Source: Ferdinandcohnia humi_A
GTDB taxonomy: Bacteria; Bacillota; Bacilli; Bacillales; Bacillaceae_L
Length of the DNA: 64,000 nucleotides
Direction of reading: 5' to 3'
NCBI GenBank assembly: GCA_047608075.1
Contig: JBLKRX010000015.1
Span: 1 to 64,000 of the forward strand
Shown here: piece by piece, positions 16,225 to 24,449 of the stretch
Numbering within the stretch: position 1 is the stretch's first letter
How the letters are laid out: every line of letters starts with the position of its first letter
Notes under the pieces: model-generated
What the model was told of the DNA's origin: nothing
The model's database searches: none
Seen by the model: only the letters and a program-made list of their open reading frames with translations
Position numbers and translations under genes: made by a program

Positions 16225-17911
16225 ACATTTCCTCTGGGGCCTTAATACCGAGTAATCGCAATCCTTCTTTTATGACAGTTGTCACTGATTTAACCAATGC
16301 AAGTCGGTTTAATTTGTCTCCATCCTCTGCTACTAATTTTACACGGGAATAATATTTATTGAATTCCTGTGATAAATCGATTAAATACTTTGCGATTTGA
16401 GATGGTTCGAATTGCTCAAATGCTTTTTTTATTACGTTTGGAAACTCTATGAGTATTTTTATTACTGACCAACTTTGGATATCATTGAGTCCGTCTGTAT
16501 TTAATATTTCATCCCGACCAGCTTTACGTAAAATTGAGCAAGCTCTCGCGTGAGTGTATTGAATATAAGGTCCTGTCGCACCTTCAAATTGTAACATTTC
16601 ATCTAACGAAAATTCGATATTATTTAGTCTTTCACTTTTTAAGTCATGAAAAATAATTGAACCAACGCCAACTTCCTTTGCAATTTCATCTTTATTTGGG
16701 AGTGTAGGATTTTTCGCTTCGATATTTTGTTTTGCAAGATCAATCGCCTCTTTAATAACCTCCTCTAACAAAACAATTTTTCCCTTTCTTGTTGACATCT
16801 TTTTCCCATTTTTTAAGATAAAGCCAAATGGGACATGTACCATCTCATTTGTCCATTCAAAGCCCATTTTTTCAAGGACAAGAAAGATTTGTTTGAAGTG
16901 CAGACTCTGTTCATGACCAACAATATATAGCGCCTTTTTGAACGTATAGTTATCTTGTCTGTAAATTGCGGCTGTTATATCTCTTGTTGCATAAAGTGTG
17001 GCACCATCTGATTTCTTTATTAAACATGGAGGGAGATCTTTGTCGGATAAATCCACAACTTCAGCTCCATCAGAATCTGATAAAAGGTTTGCCTTTGATA
17101 ATAACTCAATGGTAGCCTCCATTTTATCATTGTAAAATGCTTCTCCGTTATAGGAATCAAACTCAACATCAAGCAAGGAATAAATTGCAGAGAATTCCTT
17201 TAGTGATTCTTTTCTAAACCAGCTCCATAGACGATGAGCCTCTTTGTCTCCATCCTCAAGCTTTTTGAACCACATTCTTGCCTCATCTTCTAATTCCGGG
17301 TTGTTTTCAGCTTCGGAATGAAAACGCACATAAAGCTGTAGCAATTCTGCTATTGGATTATTTCGTACGGTTTCCTCATCTCCCCAAAGTTTATAAGCAA
17401 CAATTAATTTTCCAAATTGGGTTCCCCAATCTCCTAAATGGTTAATTCGGATAGCATGGTAGCCGCATTTTGCTACAATGTTTGCAAGTGAGTTGCCGAT
17501 AACCGTTGATCTGAGATGTCCCATTGAGAAGGGTTTAGCAATATTTGGTGATGAAAAATCAATGGTGATATTACCTCCATTTCCAATATTATGGCTTCCA
17601 TAATCAGAACCTTGAGATAAAATAGTTTGTAGTACATTTCTACTTACTTCCTTCACATTAAGAAAGCAATTAACATAGGGCCCATTTGCAACAACACGTT
17701 CAAATAGAGTGTGTTGTATTTTGTTTGCTAACTCCTCTGCAATCGCTGAAGGGGACTTCCTTACTTTTTTTGCTAATGTAAAGCACGGGAATGCAAGATC
17801 ACCTTGTTCACTAAATTTCGGCTTCTCAATAAGTTTTATGACCATATCAAATGTTAGAGCATTATTAGCCTGTTTGACGATTTCCTCCGCGTATATTTTT
17901 ATAACTTCCAT
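16223..17911 (-). CDS. argS: Arginyl-tRNA synthetase (T-box-controlled subtype)
   Basis: About 562 residues. Charges tRNA-Arg. The nucleotide-binding motif appears as FSMGHLRST (HIGH region) and the second as KKMSTRKGK (KMSKS region). The C-terminal DALR anticodon-binding domain covers about residues 445-562 and ends GIKAPEEM. It differs clearly from the main B. subtilis ArgS and resembles the second ArgS of the Bacillus cereus group. ATG 17911 is chosen because AAAGGA lies 9 bases up; ATG 17929 lies before it. The gene is preceded by a full T-box leader with an arginine specifier. Confidence 0.92.
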   Translation of the reverse strand: MEVIKIYAEEIVKQANNALTFDMVIKLIEKPKFSEQGDLAFPCFTLAKKVRKSPSAIAEELANKIQHTLFERVVANGPYVNCFLNVKEVSRNVLQTILSQGSDYGSHNIGNGGNITIDFSSPNIAKPFSMGHLRSTVIGNSLANIVAKCGYHAIRINHLGDWGTQFGKLIVAYKLWGDEETVRNNPIAELLQLYVRFHSEAENNPELEDEARMWFKKLEDGDKEAHRLWSWFRKESLKEFSAIYSLLDVEFDSYNGEAFYNDKMEATIELLSKANLLSDSDGAEVVDLSDKDLPPCLIKKSDGATLYATRDITAAIYRQDNYTFKKALYIVGHEQSLHFKQIFLVLEKMGFEWTNEMVHVPFGFILKNGKKMSTRKGKIVLLEEVIKEAIDLAKQNIEAKNPTLPNKDEIAKEVGVGSIIFHDLKSERLNNIEFSLDEMLQFEGATGPYIQYTHARACSILRKAGRDEILNTDGLNDIQSWSVIKILIEFPNVIKKAFEQFEPSQIAKYLIDLSQEFNKYYSRVKLVAEDGDKLNRLALVKSVTTVIKEGLRLLGIKAPEEM

Positions 17912-17931
17912 TTTTACACATCCTTTCAAAA

Positions 17932-18180
17932 AAATAAAAATCCCGTCTCAAAATAGAGACGAGATTGATTTTTCCCGCGGTACCACTCTTCTTGTTCAAG
18001 TTGAACCTTCTTAAAAGTTTATAACGAGGTTCTCCTCGGCACACCCTACTAACAGTTCAGGTGTACTTCTCGGAAGTGCGCTTCATCATGATGAGAACGT
18101 TAGGCTTGCACCATCCCTAACTCGCTTCAGAACTCGATCATAATTACTCTCTTCTTCATCGAATGTATTGTATTTTAGTT
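17932..18180 (-). promoter_or_regulatory. T-box riboswitch, arginine specifier
   Basis: On the minus strand the conserved T-box TGGTACCGCGG lies at 17975-17985. The distal-loop sequence GGTGCAAGCC lies in stem I (near 18103-18112), and the specifier is CGC (arginine) at 18078-18080, followed by ACTTCC. The terminator stem TCTCGTCTC / GAGACGGGA (17941-17964) ends in a T run. Uncharged tRNA-Arg should stabilise the antiterminator and allow argS expression. Confidence 0.93.
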
Positions 18181-18186
18181 CATTTT

Positions 18187-18215
18187 ATAATAAACAATAG
18201 GATAAAAGAAATCAA
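18187..18215 (-). promoter_or_regulatory. argS promoter
   Basis: Minus-strand TTGATT (18210-18215) and TATTAT (18187-18192) with an ideal 17-base spacer, placed just upstream of the T-box leader. Confidence 0.75.
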
Positions 18216-18230
18216 TCTATTTTTTATAAA

Positions 18231-18431
18231 GGCTCTTTTCGTAAACTTTGTTGCTCTCTGTACCAGTTTAGTGGAGACTTCTGATAAGATTTGGTGAATC
18301 AAGGCAACTTATTTAGTTCAGGGGTCTATTCTGACAGCTTTGATGAATTCAAGAGTAAACGTGTATGAATAATATACCATTCTATATAAACTAAAAATCT
18401 GTTCGAAAGACAACATCTCTGCGAAAACACC
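18231..18431 (+). mobile_element. MITE-like element, copy B
   Basis: 201 bp. The left end starts GGCTCTTTTCGTAAACTTTG; the right end read inward starts GGTGTTTTCGCAGAG. It has the same orientation as copy A, with one internal unit (CTATTCTGACAGCTTT...). The flanks are TTTATAAA (18223-18230) and TTTATGTA (18432-18439), a 6-of-8 match that looks like an eroded target duplication. It lies between the argS promoter and the M48 peptidase gene. Confidence 0.8.
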
Positions 18432-18541
18432 TTTATGTAAGATCAGAGATTAAAACACAAAAATAAATAAGTTGTTCTAACTGTCCCAATCATTTACTAA
18501 AATAGTAAATAAGGGTTGTACATATAAGGGGGCACATTAAG

Positions 18542-19807
18542 GTGAAAAAAGTAATTCTCTGGTCACTTGGACTGTACATTTTATTTGGATTATTTATTGC
18601 ATGGTATTTATTTTTGGGGGCTAATACGGACATTCCATCAAATCTCAAAGGTAGTGTTGCCGATCCTCAAACCTTCATGAATGAACGTCAGCTTATATTA
18701 AGTGAAGAACATTCACAAATTAAAAACTTACTTTATTTTTTATCAGTACCATTTGAATGGCTATTATATACGTTAATATTAGTTTTAGGAGTTTCCGCTA
18801 AGTTTCGAGATTGGGCGAAGGTATCCGCAAAATTCTCTATTCTTCAGACAGCTATTTATTTTTTCTGGCTATCTTTACTAGTGGAGTTACTATCATTTCC
18901 TTTTCAGTGGGTCAGTTACAAGGTTTCAAAATTCTATAATATTACGGTCCAAACGACAAACAGTTGGATGAAAGATTTCTTAATAGATTTTTGGGTAAAT
19001 TATGCTCTAATGCTATTAATTGTTGGAGTACTGTTCTGGCTAATTAAAAAAAGTACAAAACGCTGGTGGTTTCATGCATGGTTACTTTCTATTCCTTTTT
19101 CATTGTTTTTAATGTTTGTCCAACCTGTATTAATTGATCCACTATATAATGACTTTTTCCCATTAACAAATAAGGAACTAGAGACAAAAATTCTTGAACT
19201 AGCGAATAAGGCAGATATTCCAGCAGATTACGTATACGAAGTAAACATGTCAGAGAAAACAAATGCATTAAATGCTTATGTTACCGGAATTGGATCAAAT
19301 TCGCGTATAGTACTTTGGGATACGACGTTAGAACGTCTTGATGAGAATGAAATATTATTTATTATGGCTCATGAGATGGGGCATTACGTAATGAAACATA
19401 TATACATTGGAATAGCTGGTTACTTACTGCTCACATTAATTGGCCTTTTCCTAATAAGCAAGCTAATGAATATGATCGTTAAACGGTGGGGGAAATTATG
19501 TAAAGTTTCTAGCATTCAAGATATTGCTGTATTACCATTGTTTTTCTTGCTCATTTCTGTATTATCGTTTGCATCTGATCCTATTTCAAATGCAGTTTCT
19601 AGACATCAAGAAAAGGATGCCGATATTTATGCTTTAGAAATGACTGAAGACAATAAAGCAGCCGTTTCATCCTTTCAGGAACTATCGAGGGCGGGCTTAA
19701 GCCAAGTTAATCCACCATTTTTAGTGAAGCTTTTTCGATACGGACATCCTACAATGCTAGAGAGAATTTCGTATACAAATGAGTTTCAGAAGGGTGAGGA
19801 TGAATAG
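18542..19807 (+). CDS. yhfN: M48 family membrane zinc metallopeptidase (YhfN-like)
   Basis: 421 residues with several membrane segments (about residues 5-27, 65-85, 100-125, 155-180, 190-205, 290-315, 330-355). The zinc motif is HEMGH in IMAHEMGHYV, with the third ligand in the downstream HQEKDAD segment. It matches CAAX-protease-type M48 peptidases such as B. subtilis YhfN in size and layout. Bacteria lack a CAAX substrate, so its natural targets are unknown; quality control of membrane proteins is a common view. The GTG start at 18542 is preceded by AAGGGGG. Confidence 0.88.
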   Translation: MKKVILWSLGLYILFGLFIAWYLFLGANTDIPSNLKGSVADPQTFMNERQLILSEEHSQIKNLLYFLSVPFEWLLYTLILVLGVSAKFRDWAKVSAKFSILQTAIYFFWLSLLVELLSFPFQWVSYKVSKFYNITVQTTNSWMKDFLIDFWVNYALMLLIVGVLFWLIKKSTKRWWFHAWLLSIPFSLFLMFVQPVLIDPLYNDFFPLTNKELETKILELANKADIPADYVYEVNMSEKTNALNAYVTGIGSNSRIVLWDTTLERLDENEILFIMAHEMGHYVMKHIYIGIAGYLLLTLIGLFLISKLMNMIVKRWGKLCKVSSIQDIAVLPLFFLLISVLSFASDPISNAVSRHQEKDADIYALEMTEDNKAAVSSFQELSRAGLSQVNPPFLVKLFRYGHPTMLERISYTNEFQKGEDE

Positions 19808-19819
19808 GTAAAAAATGAT

Positions 19820-19856
19820 AAAACCAATACGCAGATTCGCGTATTGGTTTTATTTA
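19820..19856 (+). terminator. Terminator after the M48 peptidase gene
   Basis: A 13-bp stem AAAACCAATACGC / GCGTATTGGTTTT with a 6-base loop and a T-rich 3' arm. Confidence 0.88.
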
Positions 19857-19863
19857 ATGTGGG

Positions 19864-19946
19864 TATAAAATTTTGACCATAGGTTTCTATGTATAGCTCA
19901 AGCGTCTAACAGTTTTCATTCCAAATAAAGTTCTTGCTTGCGCTAT
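19864..19946 (+). repeat. Dispersed structured repeat, short partial copy
   Basis: The first 40 bases (TATAAAATTTTGACCATAGG onward, through CTATGTATAGCTCAAGCG) match 41961-42000 with few changes. A CTTGCTTGCGC end follows, so the middle of the element is missing. It lies between the M48 terminator and the lacI promoter. Confidence 0.55.
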
Positions 19947-19992
19947 TCTAATTGACCGTAATCGAATTTTCAAAAAAAAATAAAAATATATA

Positions 19993-20021
19993 TTGCAATT
20001 CAAAAAATAATCTCTTATACT
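19993..20021 (+). promoter_or_regulatory. Promoter of the lacI-type operon
   Basis: TTGCAA (19993-19998), 17-base spacer, TATACT (20016-20021). The first operator box begins four bases downstream, at about the transcription start. Confidence 0.75.
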
Positions 20022-20024
20022 CTA

Positions 20025-20177
20025 GTTAAACGTTTACATAAAGTGTTGGTTAAACGTTTACACAAAGATAAACGTTTTCAGGGGAGTAAAGACTAGATCC
20101 ACATAGCCCTTTATTTTTTTGTAAATAGTTAAACGTTTACACATATATATTTTTTTATTGTAGTTAAACGTTTACAC
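20025..20177. promoter_or_regulatory. Five tandem LacI-family operator boxes
   Basis: Boxes GTTAAACGTTTACAT (20025-20039), GTTAAACGTTTACAC (20049-20063, 20128-20142 and 20163-20177) and GATAAACGTTTTCA (20067-20080). All share the TAAACGTTT core of LacI/GalR-family sites. They lie between a good promoter and the regulator start, so strong autoregulation is likely. The second base of the cre consensus (T) is not kept in these boxes, which argues for the local regulator rather than CcpA. Confidence 0.88.
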
Positions 20178-20236
20178 ATAAGGTCATATTTATGTTATAA
20201 ATTACTTAACAAGTATTATCTATAGGATGTGATCTT

Positions 20237-21235
20237 TTGGGGAATGCAACAATTAAAGATATAGCTAGAGAAACGGGAGTTTCTATCGCAACGGTTTCTA
20301 GAGTATTAAGTAATAGTGGCTATGCGAGTCAAGAGGTAAAAGAGAAAGTTCTATCTGTGGCCAAACAATTAAATTATCAGCCAAATGCAGTTGCTAGAAG
20401 CTTAAAAATTCATCGCACGAATACGATTGGGGTTATCATTCCTGATATCTCAAACTCTTATTTCATGAAGATTTCAAAAGGGATTGAAGATTCAATTCGA
20501 GAAAGTGGTTACAACTTACTTTTTGTGAGTAGCGATGAGAACGCTAACAAAGAGAAAGAAATGCTGCAGGTTCTTTTTGAAAAGAGAGTAGATGCTGTTG
20601 TATTAGCAACTGCAGATGAGAGCGGAAAAATGGTCAAAACAATCAAATCAGCTGGGATTCCAATCATTCTAATCGATAGAAAATTAAAAGGCACTACTCT
20701 TGACCTTGATTTAGTTGAGGAAGACAATATTTGTGCTGCCTACCAGTTGACTAATCATCTTATCCAACAGGGGCACACAAAAATTGGAGTTATTAATGGT
20801 TCTTTTAAGGTAAGCACTGGTATTGAAAGATTCATGGGCTTTCAAAAGGCTATAAAGGAATATGGAATTGAAGAAAATCAAGACCTATGCTATAACGGGA
20901 ACTTTACTGAAGAAGACGGAATCGAGGCAGTTAAGCACTTTTTAAGCTTAGAGGAAAAGCCAACTGCAATTGTGTCTTTTAATAACACGATGACGTTTGG
21001 TGCAATACTGCAATTGAAAAAGAGTGGGTTGAAGATTCCAGAAGATGTTGTTATAGCTTCATATGGTGAAGTGGAAGCTGCACAATTTCTAACATCACCA
21101 GGAATTATTAGTATTCATCAATTACCATATGAGATGGGAATCAGAACCGGCCAGATTATACTTGATCGATTGGTCCATAATATCAAAGGTCCTGTACATG
21201 AAAAATTCACACCAAAATTGTATGTAAGTGATTAA
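20237..21235 (+). CDS. LacI-family transcriptional regulator of the arabinan-type island
   Basis: 332 residues. The N-terminal helix-turn-helix ATIKDIARETGVSIATVSRV is followed by the hinge NAVARSLK and a periplasmic-binding-protein-like sensor domain (about residues 62-332). Such proteins bind a sugar or sugar phosphate and release the operator. The start is the TTG at 20237, with AGGATG about 9 bases up; no better in-frame start exists. Five operator boxes precede it, and the isomerase and GH172-type genes follow on the same strand with short gaps, so it probably heads an autoregulated operon. Confidence 0.9.
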   Translation: MGNATIKDIARETGVSIATVSRVLSNSGYASQEVKEKVLSVAKQLNYQPNAVARSLKIHRTNTIGVIIPDISNSYFMKISKGIEDSIRESGYNLLFVSSDENANKEKEMLQVLFEKRVDAVVLATADESGKMVKTIKSAGIPIILIDRKLKGTTLDLDLVEEDNICAAYQLTNHLIQQGHTKIGVINGSFKVSTGIERFMGFQKAIKEYGIEENQDLCYNGNFTEEDGIEAVKHFLSLEEKPTAIVSFNNTMTFGAILQLKKSGLKIPEDVVIASYGEVEAAQFLTSPGIISIHQLPYEMGIRTGQIILDRLVHNIKGPVHEKFTPKLYVSD

Positions 21236-21265
21236 TTAAATGAATAAGAGAGAGGGGTAAAAATC

Positions 21266-21862
21266 ATGAATCTATTAAGCTATATAAAAAATGTAATAGA
21301 TATTGAAGCAGATTCATTAAGAAAACTCTCAGAACACGTTGGTCCCGAATTTGAAGCAGCAGTAAATGAAATAAGCGAATGTAAGGGGAAAGTCGTTATT
21401 ACAGGGGTTGGCAAATCAGGTCATGTTGGAAAAAAAATTGCTGCTTCATTTGCAAGTACTGGAACTCCGGCATTCTTTGTGCATAGTACGGAGGGTGTCC
21501 ATGGAGACTTGGGGATGATTGAAAAAGAAGATGTAGTCATTATGATTTCAAATAGTGGAGAAACGGCTGAGGTTTTAAATTTATTACCTTCCTTACAGAA
21601 GATTGGAAGTAAAAAAATTGCAATTACCTCTAAAAAGGTATCTACTTTGTCAGAATCCTGTGATATAACACTTGCTTACCAATACGATAGGGAAGCGGAT
21701 CCGCTTGGACTAGCCCCAACTACAAGCTCAACTACCACACTAGTTATCGGGGACGCTTTAGCTATAGCACTTTCGATTTTGAAGGGCTTTAAGAAAGAGG
21801 ACTTCCATCTGTATCACCCAGGAGGCAGTCTAGGAAAACAGCTTTCTGAAAAAACACAATAA
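21266..21862 (+). CDS. D-arabinose 5-phosphate isomerase, SIS domain only (KdsD/KpsF/GutQ family)
   Basis: 198 residues, a single SIS domain with no CBS pair (E. coli KdsD has about 328 residues including CBS). The four catalytic residues of arabinose-5-phosphate isomerase are all present: K50 in GVGKSGH, E99 in SNSGET, E143 before DPLGLAPT and H184 in YHPGGSLGK. The enzyme interconverts D-arabinose 5-phosphate and D-ribulose 5-phosphate. Gram-negative bacteria use it for Kdo synthesis. Here no Kdo gene is near and it sits between a LacI regulator and a GH172-type gene, so a catabolic role is inferred. A hexulose-phosphate or sugar-phosphate isomerase of related type is the alternative. Confidence 0.88.
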   Translation: MNLLSYIKNVIDIEADSLRKLSEHVGPEFEAAVNEISECKGKVVITGVGKSGHVGKKIAASFASTGTPAFFVHSTEGVHGDLGMIEKEDVVIMISNSGETAEVLNLLPSLQKIGSKKIAITSKKVSTLSESCDITLAYQYDREADPLGLAPTTSSTTTLVIGDALAIALSILKGFKKEDFHLYHPGGSLGKQLSEKTQ

Positions 21863-21914
21863 ATAAAAACATTCAATATATGAAATTATGTATAAGAGAA
21901 AGGGGATCCACACT

Positions 21915-23012
21915 TTGACTTTTTTAGGTTCTTCATTAAGAGATTTGTATCGTAAAAGAGATAGCAAAAGGAAAAGAGCTTCAAGTTATGATAGAACTGG
22001 TGGAAATAGAGACTTTTTAAAAATCTACCCTGGGGATAAGATTGACATCTGCGAACTAGATGGTTCAGGCTGTATCACTCATATTTGGATGACTATGGCT
22101 CCCCTTGATGATTCAATTGAGGAGTATTTGCATCGTAAGGTAGTAATAAGAATGTACTGGGATGGTGAAGAAAATCCAAGTGTACAAGCACCCATTGGTG
22201 ATTTCTTCGGTATGGGACACGGAATTACAAAAAACTATTCCTCTGCACCATTACAGATGAGTCCAGAAGATGGTAGAGCATTAAATTGCTTTTTCCCGAT
22301 GCCTTTTGGAAATAAAGCAAGAATTGAAATTGAGAGTAATGCAAATGACCCAATTAAATTCTATTTTTACGTAGATTATGAGCTTTATAATGAAAAAATT
22401 GATAGCCCTCTTCGTTTCCATGCACTTTGGAACAGAGAATTGACAAAAGGAATCGATGATAGCATTTCAAATGCCCTTTACTGCTTTGGTGGTAAAAATA
22501 CGACTGGAGAAGGGAACTATGTATTATTTGAAGCTGTGGGAAAAGGTCACTATGTTGGATGTAATTTAAACATCCACAATTTAAGAGCTACTCACGAATG
22601 GGATTGGTATGGTGAAGGCGACGATATGATCTTTATCGATGGTGAACCATGGCCTCCATCATTACATGGAACAGGAATGGAGGATTATTTCAATACTGCT
22701 TGGTGTCCACAGCAGGAACAGAATACTCCGTATCATGGAATTATTCTTGGCGGGGGACCGAATTGGTCTGGAAAAATATCTGCATATAGATACCATATTG
22801 AGGATCCAATCATGTTCGATAAATCAATTAAGGTTACAATCGAACATGGACATAATAACAATAGAAGTGATGATTATTCAAGTACAGCATATTGGTACCA
22901 AACGGAACCTCATAATACAATTCATCCCATTTTACCAGTAAAGGACCGTTTGCCATTACCTGATATTAAACCATTCAATCCTGATGACCTTAAAAAGTGT
23001 TTTGATTATTAA
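21915..23012 (+). CDS. DUF2961 / GH172-type glycoside hydrolase, paralogue 1
   Basis: About 365 residues, no signal peptide, hence cytoplasmic. The GH172 (DUF2961) hallmarks are present: IRMYWDGEENPSV, PIGDFFGMGHG, WYGEGDD and GTGMEDYF. The glutamates in the last two motifs (E234 and E256) lie 22 residues apart, as in the other paralogue, and are the likely catalytic pair. GH172 contains alpha-D-fructofuranosidase-type enzymes and exo-alpha-D-arabinofuranosidases that act on mycobacterial arabinan. TTG 21915 is chosen since AAAGGGG lies 8 bases upstream; ATG 21888 precedes that site. Third gene of the lacI operon. Confidence 0.87.
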   Translation: MTFLGSSLRDLYRKRDSKRKRASSYDRTGGNRDFLKIYPGDKIDICELDGSGCITHIWMTMAPLDDSIEEYLHRKVVIRMYWDGEENPSVQAPIGDFFGMGHGITKNYSSAPLQMSPEDGRALNCFFPMPFGNKARIEIESNANDPIKFYFYVDYELYNEKIDSPLRFHALWNRELTKGIDDSISNALYCFGGKNTTGEGNYVLFEAVGKGHYVGCNLNIHNLRATHEWDWYGEGDDMIFIDGEPWPPSLHGTGMEDYFNTAWCPQQEQNTPYHGIILGGGPNWSGKISAYRYHIEDPIMFDKSIKVTIEHGHNNNRSDDYSSTAYWYQTEPHNTIHPILPVKDRLPLPDIKPFNPDDLKKCFDY

Positions 23013-23024
23013 ATGAATTAGTAG

Positions 23025-23070
23025 CCCTTTGATTTGAAATACTACTCTATAAAAGTTTCATTTCAAAGGG
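23025..23070 (+). terminator. Hairpin ending the lacI operon
   Basis: CCCTTTGATTTGAAA pairs with TTTCATTTCAAAGGG (one mismatch) across a 16-base loop. No T run follows, so termination may be incomplete. The rest of the gap to 23188 shows no signal. Confidence 0.55.
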
Positions 23071-23187
23071 AAGTAAAAAAGTATTATCAATAGTCAGAAC
23101 TTTTTCGAAATCATCCAAGAAAGTATTGATTCATAAAAAAACATGTAATATCATATAAGTAAGCGATTTCATTATTTTTTTATTATT

Positions 23188-23246
23188 ATGGGTAAACGTT
23201 TTCATTCATTATATTTTTTGACGGATATGGAAACGTTTACATAAAA
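23188..23246 (+). promoter_or_regulatory. Operator pair and promoter before the ribokinase-type gene
   Basis: One box, ATGGGTAAACGTTTTCAT (23188-23205), lies upstream of a promoter TTGACG (23218-23223) - 16 bases - CATAAA (23240-23245). A second box, ATGGAAACGTTTACAT (23227-23242), fills the spacer. The second box fits the Bacillus cre consensus as well as a LacI-type operator, so both CcpA and the local regulator may act here. Confidence 0.72.
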
Positions 23247-23302
23247 AAACAAACCAATTATTATAATGAAAGTAAATTAAATCAACAAGGGAAGTAGATA
23301 GA

Positions 23303-24232
23303 GTGGAGATATTAGTTATTGGTAGCTTTATGATGGACATGGTTGTCCGAACACCGCGTGCGCCTGAAGATGGAGAAACAATAATAGGGAAAAGTTTTTC
23401 GAGATTTCCTGGAGGAAAAGGTGCCAATCAAGCCGTAGCTGCAGCTAGATTAGGTGGAAATGTAACTTTTGTAGGTAAAGTTGGGACTGATCAATTTGGG
23501 GATGAAGCATTAATTACTCTGAAAAATGAAAAGATAAATATCCAATATCTTTTACGTGATGATGAATTATCTACTGGTGTAGGGTTTGTTACGTTGGAGG
23601 AAAGTGGGAGTAATCGAATTATTGTAGTGCCAGGTGCAAATCTTAATTACAAAATCGACGATTTAGTAAAAATTAAAAAAATGATTAAAAACTCTAAGGT
23701 TATTATTGCGCAGTTGGAAATGGATCTAGGTATGACTGAACAAGCAATTTCAATTGCCTCGATGCATAACATACCTGTTATTTTAAACCCAGCGCCAGCT
23801 CAAAGGTTAAGTGACGACCTACTAAGCAAAGTTACGTATCTCACACCAAATGAAACGGAGGCTGAAATTCTAACAGGTCTTACTATTACTTCTGTAGAAG
23901 ATGCAGCTATAGCTGGTAAAGCATTACTTGATAAAGGTGTAAAAAATGTCATTATTACCCTAGCTGATAAGGGTTCATTAATCGTAAACCCTTATGGAGT
24001 AAAACATATCACTGGTTATTCAGTAAAAGCCATTGATTCAGTTGCTGCTGGAGATTCTTTCAATGGTGCACTAGCATTTGGAATAATTAATGGCAAATCA
24101 TTAGAAGACTCTGTTCGCTTTGCAAATGCTGTTGGTGCACTAACTGTTACAAAAGAAGGAGCAATTCCTTCATTACCATACTTATCTGAAGTAGAAGACT
24201 TTATTGAAAAATATCAAAGTATGAAAATATAA
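23303..24232 (+). CDS. Ribokinase-family sugar kinase (PfkB)
   Basis: 309 residues, the usual ribokinase size. PfkB signature 1 is GGKGANQA (residues 37-44). Signature 2, with the catalytic aspartate D251, is DSVAAGDSFNG. It should phosphorylate a pentose or similar sugar at the 5-hydroxyl with ATP in the cytoplasm. Ribokinases are known to accept D-arabinose, and next to an arabinose-5-phosphate isomerase and GH172/GH183-type genes a D-arabinose kinase role is inferred. D-ribose or fructose kinase activity cannot be excluded. GTG start at 23303 behind AAGGGAAG. Controlled by the operator-flanked promoter just upstream. Confidence 0.88.
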   Translation: MEILVIGSFMMDMVVRTPRAPEDGETIIGKSFSRFPGGKGANQAVAAARLGGNVTFVGKVGTDQFGDEALITLKNEKINIQYLLRDDELSTGVGFVTLEESGSNRIIVVPGANLNYKIDDLVKIKKMIKNSKVIIAQLEMDLGMTEQAISIASMHNIPVILNPAPAQRLSDDLLSKVTYLTPNETEAEILTGLTITSVEDAAIAGKALLDKGVKNVIITLADKGSLIVNPYGVKHITGYSVKAIDSVAAGDSFNGALAFGIINGKSLEDSVRFANAVGALTVTKEGAIPSLPYLSEVEDFIEKYQSMKI

Positions 24233-24318
24233 ATCATAAAAAGTAAGTTTAATAGTTTAATTAATAGGTCCACACTTTCTTGTAAAAATGCTTAAAAGGG
24301 GTGATGAAGTTTCTAAAG

Positions 24319-24334
24319 GTGTAAACGTTTACCT
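24319..24334. promoter_or_regulatory. Operator before the importer operon
   Basis: GTGTAAACGTTTACCT, with the perfect 12-bp palindrome GTAAACGTTTAC at 24321-24332. It shares the core of the boxes at 20025-20177 and 23188-23242 and lies 116 bases upstream of the binding-protein gene. A clear promoter was not identified next to it. Confidence 0.75.
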
Positions 24335-24449
24335 TTTTTATTGCTTGTAAGTTTAGTTTGGAGTAGCTGTTTTCTTCGGTAAGAGAACTTCTTTTGAGGT
24401 TTTTCTTATAAATAAAAATTCAAAAGATAAAAGGGGAGGCATGTATTTT

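Noticed and set aside
20025..20177. Reading the five TAAACGTTT boxes as CcpA cre sites
   Set aside because: They miss the conserved T of the TG start of the cre consensus and sit directly at an adjacent lacI-type gene; a local operator is simpler.
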